From Trifolium pratense (lineage: Eukaryota > Streptophyta > Magnoliopsida > Fabales > Fabaceae), in contig NC_060062.1 in the NCBI RefSeq assembly GCF_020283565.1, positions 30,564,251 through 30,628,250 on the forward strand: a stretch of 64,000 nucleotides of DNA, read 5' to 3'. Positions 58,009 to 64,000 of the stretch are shown in pieces. The first letter of the stretch is position 1; each line of letters opens with the position of its first letter. The position numbers were made by a program, and so were the translations under genes. The notes under the pieces are model-generated. The model ran no database searches, was not told the origin of the DNA, and saw only the letters and a list, made by a program, of their open reading frames with translations.

Positions 58009-59314
58009 TCTAAGTTAAAGGAATGACTAGGTTGTTACTATTGCGAAACATTCTCTCGCCCTATTTTAATAAAAATTCATAGCCTATAACAGAATTTGCA
58101 TATAGCAGAATTTTTACATAGTAATTTGAATTGCATCTAAGTTTATAGCTTCTATATATGTTTTGAAATAGAATCGGTACCTGTAGATGAGACCGTGATT
58201 GAACCTTCTAACTTCAAACAAAGAGGACAACACCAAAAAACAGCAACACCAGCCCCTAAACAGCAGCAGTCAACACGTAGGAGCAGCAACCACCGCCTAA
58301 CACAGAAAACAGCTCCACCCCTGCAAAGCACAAGCATTGAAACCCTCAATTCATACATGATCTAAGAATCAATTATGTATTAATTCTACCTAAATATAAG
58401 TCAATTATTCAACCAATAAATACCAAAAGCAGACTATTATGTGTTAAAGTGAAAAGTAACTTTACTTAAGATCACCTTTGAATTCAACTAGTGGAAGAAA
58501 AAAACACAAAACCCTCCCAAAATTGGGTCACTATCAGTAACACATAGCATCAGGAAAAAAAAACACTAACCATTTTCTTTGTCACATAACAAACATTAAC
58601 ATAGAAAGACCAGAAGGAAAATTATCCTTAACTTTCTTCTAATCACATGTTGTCTATTTTCTGTTTCTGCTTAATACTTTTCACTTCTTTTAACCATTGT
58701 TTAGCTAGAGATACCATAACCATAAACAACTTACTAAGAGATGAAGAACAGGAACCCAAAACACATGAAAACGAATATCCAATTTAAAACCTTCACAATT
58801 TAAAACGTGAACTTAGAATATCCAATCTTCATTCAATGCTACCAAAATGTACTGAATGAGAAAAATGCGTGTTTTTCTTACCAGCAAATAACCATAAACA
58901 GAAAAAGAATGAAAACGAATACGAATGAAAACGAATACGAATGAAAACAAGATCAACCATAAACAGAAAACGAATGAAAACGAAAACGAATGAAATTTGG
59001 GGGAAGTTTGATTTATTCATACCTTTACCGAATGAAAACGAAGAGATTTGGAGGCGATTAAGCGTTTGCAGGTTCGTCGTTCCGTCTAGGGTTTGGAGAA
59101 TGAAACCGCGAATGAAATTGGGACGATTGGAGATTGGAGAGATTGGAGAATGATTGGAGAACGATTGGAGAGTGTTTGATTTGAAGAAATTGGGACGATT
59201 TGAGGAACAAATTAGGGAGAACTAGAATTGGGACGATTGGATTGGAGAGTGTGTTCTTCTTCGCGTTTGCAGAATGAGGGAAATTGGGAAGAATGAAAAA
59301 TATAATTAACACTA
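58009..59314 (-). promoter_or_regulatory. CACTA promoter and leader region
   Basis: Non-coding block between the TNP2 start codon and the right subterminal array. It contains simple tandem stretches: acgaatgaaaacgaat units at 58910-58990 and gattggaga units at 59128-59180. If the element is transcribed on the minus strand, the promoter and any 5' leader exon or intron must be here. I see no clear TATA box to name. Confidence 0.5.
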
Positions 59315-59612
59315 TTAGGATTCCACTACCGGTGATAAGCTAGATCGGTAGTGGAAAGTGGGAATATGAAAAAACTAATAACACTATTAGGATTCCACTA
59401 CCGGTGAATCCTAGATCGGTAGTGGAAGATAATTAAAACAATTTTGCACGTAATTACGACATTGCCACCGTGTCTACTTTCCACTACGGATTTAGCAAAG
59501 CCGGTAGTGAAATCCCTTGTCTCTGAACTTTCCACTACCGTTTTCAAAATATCAGTAGTGGAATCCTTTGGTCAAATGTATTTCACTACTGGTATTCACA
59601 TACCGGTAGTGG
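59315..59612. repeat. Right subterminal array of five palindromes
   Basis: Inverted units with arms CCACTACCGGT/ATCGGTAGTGG at about 59322-59353 and 59396-59426, then CCACTACGGAT.../CCGGTAGTG at 59481-59509, CCACTACCG.../AGTAGTGG at 59531-59560, and CACTACTGGTA.../TACCGGTAGTGG at 59584-59612. Same motif as the left end but fewer and more varied. Confidence 0.85.
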
Positions 59613-59782
59613 TATCTCCAAACCAAAAGTCATTTTTCTACTAGTGATATTAATTACTTGGAGTTACATGATAAAGTAAATGAGGGAATGATTAAGTGGG
59701 AGTTACATAATAAAGTAGATGAGAGAAAGACAAAGGAGCCACAATTGATATGTTGTTATACGGACCACCAAAATGTTATATA

Positions 59783-60611
59783 CTATGTTGCCCGGGTGCG
59801 GGTACGGTACCGGTATCCGATACTGGTACCGGTACGGGGTACGTCATTTTTATAAAAACTAAGGTACGGGTACGTCCCTATAATTTTTTAAAAAAATATA
59901 ATTATATATATCAAATAATATAGTTATATTGTTAAACCAAATAATTAAACATAAAAAATATCACAACACACTTTAAATGTAATTTAAATTGTTCGAAACA
60001 TCAAAATATGAAATTAAAACCAATTAGCTCAAAAAGAGTCAATTATTTCCCTCTTCATCATCACTAAAAAGAGTGACCTCTAGTTAGGTTCACCGCGAGA
60101 AAGACTAGCAATTTCAAGAATATCAACTATATATTAAATAAATCTCATTCATCTCTACGAATATCCCACATTTTTGTTGCACTTTCATTATAAGTATTAA
60201 TATTTCTCTTTCTTGAGAGAAGACGAAGATTGGTATGAATAAAAACTAGATCTTCATCTCTCTTTGAATTTAGTCTATTCCTTTTCAACGAATGAGTGAA
60301 TAATTCCGGCGGCTACTTTGTTATTGTTTTTTAGCAATAATTGCTACTTTATATTATAAACAAATAAAAAACGTAAATCTTCCTATAAAAAATCTAATAA
60401 TAAAAGAAAAAGGAGAAAAAAAATCGTGTTTTTTTGAATTGGTGTACCACGCGAGTACCACAGGTGTACCGCGCGTGTACCCGTTGCAAAAAACAAAAAA
60501 AAAATTAGGTACGGCGTCGGTGCGTACCGGGGGAGTACCATACGCGTACCGGTACCCGGTACGTATCCGGTACCGGTACTCGGTCTAAAATGGAGTACCC
60601 ATGCAACATAG
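59783..60611. mobile_element. hAT-type element, 829 bp, perfect 8-bp TSD
   Basis: Ends CTATGTTGCCCGGG and (right, reverse complement) CTATGTTGCATGGG; duplication GTTATATA at 59775-59782 and 60612-60619, exact. Both subterminal parts are packed with ggtaccggtac, ggtacgg and ggtacccggt words in both orientations, a dense set of likely binding sites. Non-coding centre (59880-60430). Confidence 0.88.
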
Positions 60612-60619
60612 GTTATATA

Positions 60620-61237
60620 TCTTTCATTGTCAACAAAAAAGAATTCAATAATAGAAAAAATAATCTTTTAGATCATCATAATAATTAAAGAACTCAATAG
60701 TAGGAAAAAAAATAGTTCAGAAAAGGAAATTGTGTTGTAGATCATAATAAATAAAATAAATAAATAGTTGAAAATAAATTTATAAAATGTTATAATTTCA
60801 AACAATAAATAAATATAAAATAATTGAACAAATAAAAAAAAAATTACATTTAATTATTTTAAATTTTGCATGAAATTTTTTTAGAGGTGCCACATCATCA
60901 TCATATGAAAAGTAAAAAAAAAGTAGTATAAATATTTTATTAGTGAAACAAACAAATTATTTATTTTAGATTTTGCATCAGAACACTATTGAGTATGTAA
61001 ATAGTTATGCAATGCAACATGATGAGTAAAAAAGAAGAGTATTCCGTATAAATTTTTTATGGATTTGGTAGCCATAATTTGTAAGAAGGTTTTTTTTATG
61101 ATAATTGTAAGAAGTTATATAGTGATTATAGTTATCGCAATTATTATTTTTTATTTATAAAAATATTTTAATTTTATTTATAAAAATAAAACATGATTAT
61201 AGTTGCAATTTTTAGTAATTGATGGACCACTTTCTAG
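60620..61237. other. Spacer; short repeat shared with 43.7 kb
   Basis: AT-rich. 61127-61180 (gtgattatagttatcgcaat, then a tattttt-rich stretch) is nearly identical to 43711-43766. A reversed Helitron-like word (gaggtgccacatcatcatca) lies at 60884-60904. No gene; in particular no upstream exon of VAC14. Confidence 0.5.
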
Positions 61238-63937
61238 AAGGGGAATCTGATTTGGATTTTGCATCAATTATGGTTCAGGTAGATCATGTTTTTTCAAAGT
61301 TAAATAAAAAGCTACAATACACTTCTGATCTGTAGCCTCTCATCCCCAAAACAAAATATTAATTAATAAATAGCTGCACAAAACTTGTGCATGATATATC
61401 TATTTGCTTTCATTTATCGGCAACTATAAAATTGGTTTCATTTGTCCTGTCAATCCCTAGCTAGATAACTTGTTCCGCTTGAACTTATGGCAGCCCTATA
61501 GAGCCTGCAAAGAGCTGCTGGCCCTATACTATTGTTGAAAAATGAATATTGTTGCACGGCACCTAATATTGCTGACTTAATGTTTCTAACATTAGTATGT
61601 CCAATTATTATTATTATTATTATTTTCATAAATATTCCCGGGTAGGCTTCATTAAATGATCTATTTCAATTATAGAAGAATATTGTACCAAATATAGAGT
61701 TTATTTCTGGTTTGATATCATTTTAACCAGCTGTTATTCCTTCAGATTCGGTGAAATAAATCAATTTGAAACCCGATATTTGAAAGGCAAAGTGATATTA
61801 AGCTTAATCTTCCTAAAAATAATTTTTGCTTTAAAATTGGTTCTGAAAGGCAAAGTTATTCCTTCACACTTTTTATACCCTTTGTTGTTTGTATTATTAA
61901 TTTCTTGTTTCTTGTGATTTTATTAATTAATGTCCTCTCATGCAATATTGATTTACTTTAAAATTGGTTCTGAAAATAAGTATTAGTAGAGCCAGTGATC
62001 CAACAGGGAGTCGAAGAGTTTTAAGGAACTGCTGAGAAGTCGATAACTGGTGTATAACTAACCTAGATGATGTCACGGTCAACAGTTTTGATTTATTATG
62101 TTCAAAATAAATGCATTCTTTGAACATACGCATTGTTTTCCTGAGTCTGACCTTTAGCCAATCTAATAATGTAGCAAAGTGGTGTATATCTGCTTTTGAT
62201 TTTTTTCCCTTTTCAAAAAAATTGCAGGCTTTGAATTTGATCTTACTTACATCATCAGAACTATCTGAGATTAGAGTTCTTTTGAAGCAATCATTGGTAA
62301 ATCCTGCCGGAAAGGATTTATTTGTTTCTTTGTATGCCTCATGGTGTCATTCTCCAATGGCGATTATCAGTCTTTGCTTCTTAGCTCAGGTATGTTGTAT
62401 CTATAACTTGGTTTTGATTGCAACAAGAAAAATCAGGTCTTGTGACTCTTGTCCCACTATTAGTTTGAATTTTATTTTCTCTTGCAAATGTGCATGACAT
62501 GACATACTCACACATGTACTTCTTGAACAATGCATATTTGTGTTTTTGGCTTCATTTGGATTATGTTGCACAGTTCTTGGTTAATGTAAATTCTCTTCCT
62601 TGACAGACTTACCAACATGCTAGTACTGTGATTCAATCTCTGGTAGAGGAGGATATTAATGTCAAATTTTTAGTACAACTGGACAAATTGATTCGTTTGC
62701 TAGAAACTCCAGTCTTCGCTTATCTAAGATTGCAGGTGATTTATTGTAACGTCCACACAGCTTTCAGTGTTATTGAGTATCCGGATAGTACATGAATACT
62801 CTAATATTTGTAATAGAATATATTTTATATTTAGTTACGCAAGGTACCCTTAGTGTAAAGGTGTTAGTTTTGTGTTTATAATGATTAGGACTGAGATCTG
62901 CAATCCGTATTCCTTATTCCATCATTTAACTTGCCTCATAACAGATAGTAATGTGCTTGGATGAAACCTAGTAATTAAAGCTCATGATAAGATAATATGG
63001 CGTCATTTGATTGTTAATTGATTCTGGGAACCTAACATGTGATCTATAGTTGGGTTTTTGTTTCTTTCTTTCTTTGTTTATTTGTTTGTCATATGAACCT
63101 AAATGGTTAATTTAATTTTGCAGCTTCTGGAGCCTGGAAGATATACATGGTTATTTAAAGCACTGTATGGCCTTCTGATGTTGCTTCCTCAGGTAAGTGC
63201 TACTTGATTTTTGTTGTTACTTAGAAAAGGTATTGAGGTGTCTGTGTTCTTGTATTAGTATACTTGTGTTCTTTGAAGCATATACTCATCTCTTTGAGGT
63301 GACAGACACACTTTCAACCCGTTCGGATTAAAAAAAATTATTGGACTGGTCACGTATATACTATATACTATATACTGTATTCCATACATGTATATACTAT
63401 ATACTGTATATTATATATGGAGGCCATATCAAATGAAAACACGAGAGGTGCTAACCCTTTTATGTTCTCCACACTTGCCTTATATTAGTTGAACACTATA
63501 TTACTGTTGCGCATCACTGCATTTATAGTAAAGCTATTTATCACATGATTCATATCTCTACAAATTTTGGCTTCAAATTCTTCATTGATGATAGACATGG
63601 TTTTCTGTTTGTATTAACTCTTCATTTTATACCACTTATGCAGCAAAGTGCCGCCTTCAAGATACTAAAAACTCGTTTGAAAGCCGTGCCATCGTATTCT
63701 TTCAATGGTGAACAATTGAAGAAAACATCCTCTGGGAACCCCTATCAATTTCTCCAACACATGTCTGGTGGATCTCACACAGCAGAGGATGGCGACGTAG
63801 CTGTGGACAGTGGGAACTCACACAATGGAATCAATTTTGTTGCAAGGCTAAATCAGTTTCAGCAAATGCAGCAACAGCATCGCGAACATTTTAGAGCACA
63901 GGCACAGACACGCAAAAATTCCACCTCAGTAGCAAAG
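61238..63937 (+). CDS. VAC14: VAC14 homolog, 3' exons only (5' exons absent, last exon outside)
   Basis: Scaffold of the FAB1/PIKfyve-FIG4 complex that makes PtdIns(3,5)P2 on endosomes and vacuoles. Exons: 61238-61278 (GESDLDFASIMVQ), 62228-62389 (ALNLILLTSSELSEIRVLLK, SWCHSPMAIISLCFLAQ), 62607-62735 (TYQHASTVIQSLVEEDINV), 63124-63192 (LLEPGRYTWLFKALYG), 63644-63937 (QSAAFKILKTRLKAVPSYSF, then a Q/H-rich tail with FQQMQQQHREHFRAQ). All joins are GT-AG and in frame, with no stops. This is the Vac14 Fig4-binding region; only the last few residues lie right of the window. The N-terminal HEAT-repeat part (some 500 residues) should precede 61238 but is not found anywhere upstream on this strand. 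Either a truncated copy or a rearranged locus; the exon 1 border here is inferred from an acceptor TCTAG at 61233-61237. Confidence 0.85.
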
Positions 63938-64000
63938 GTTACTACTGACTTTGTTCATTTTGCATGTTAAATATATGGTCTTTTTAAATTGACTTATTTG

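Larger units (their letters stand above)
49887..59646 (-). mobile_element. Complete CACTA (En/Spm) transposon, 9,760 bp, 3-bp TSD
   Basis: Left end CACTAGTGCAGAAAGG (49887), right end reading inward CACTAGTAGAAAAATG (59646 downward), so terminal inverted repeats of about 13 bp with CACTA starts. The target duplication is ATA at 49884-49886 and 59647-59649. Both subterminal regions are arrays of CCACTAC(C/G)GGTA palindromes. It carries two genes in tandem on the minus strand: a TNP2-like transposase (58008-54730) upstream and a TNPA/Ulp1-like gene (54386-51305) downstream. Both are open with canonical introns, so the element may be autonomous. Confidence 0.93.

Overview
This is nuclear DNA of a flowering plant, most likely a legume of the Medicago/Trifolium/Pisum group. 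The evidence is GT-AG introns, AT-rich spacers, plant-type gene families (ZIP transporter, LCB1, VAC14, a ZAT10-type zinc-finger fragment), plastid DNA in the nucleus, and a dense, layered transposon load (Copia, solo LTRs, LINEs, Helitrons, hAT, Mutator-like, mariner-type MITEs, CACTA). Species is inference; no search was possible.

Layout. 0-1.2 kb: last exon of a plant alpha/beta hydrolase (+). 1.3-6.6 kb: Helitron 3' part, LTR and LINE fragments, a hAT MITE. 6.7-8.3 kb: a complete two-exon ZIP metal transporter (-). 8.6-9.3 kb: a row of mariner-type MITEs. 9.4-15.4 kb: one decayed Copia element carrying three later insertions, each with its own target-site duplication (hAT element, solo LTR minus, solo LTR plus). 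15.5-16.9 kb: LINE fragment, MITEs, and a plastid-derived trnW-trnP segment. 18.0-25.5 kb: a complete 12-exon LCB1 gene (serine palmitoyltransferase subunit, -), whose 3.7-kb second intron holds a dead hAT transposase in antisense. 25.9-36.9 kb: MITEs, a Mutator-like element inside a MITE, two Helitrons flanking a ZAT10-like N-terminal fragment, a LINE insertion with an internal inversion, and duplicated Helitron blocks. 37.0-42.5 kb: a long L1-type LINE with ORF1 and ORF2, ORF2 broken by one frameshift and one stop. 43.0-45.6 kb: a palindrome whose right arm was hit by a Mutator-like element and a LINE stub. 49.9-59.6 kb: a structurally complete 9,760-bp CACTA transposon with TNP2-like and TNPA/Ulp1-like genes, both with open reading frames under canonical splicing. 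59.8-60.6 kb: hAT element. 61.2-63.9 kb: the 3' exons of VAC14 (+), with no 5' exons upstream in this window.

How parts relate. The host genes are ordinary housekeeping or transport genes (sphingolipid synthesis, metal transport, phosphoinositide scaffold) with no shared operon-like logic; their spacing is set by transposons. The one self-contained system is the CACTA element. Its 3-bp target duplication, terminal CACTA repeats, roughly a dozen palindromes at the left end and five at the right, and two intact genes suggest a recently active, possibly autonomous element. No CRISPR, rRNA or functional tRNA locus was seen. Exon boundaries were assigned by eye from splice signals, reading-frame continuity and remembered family sequences.
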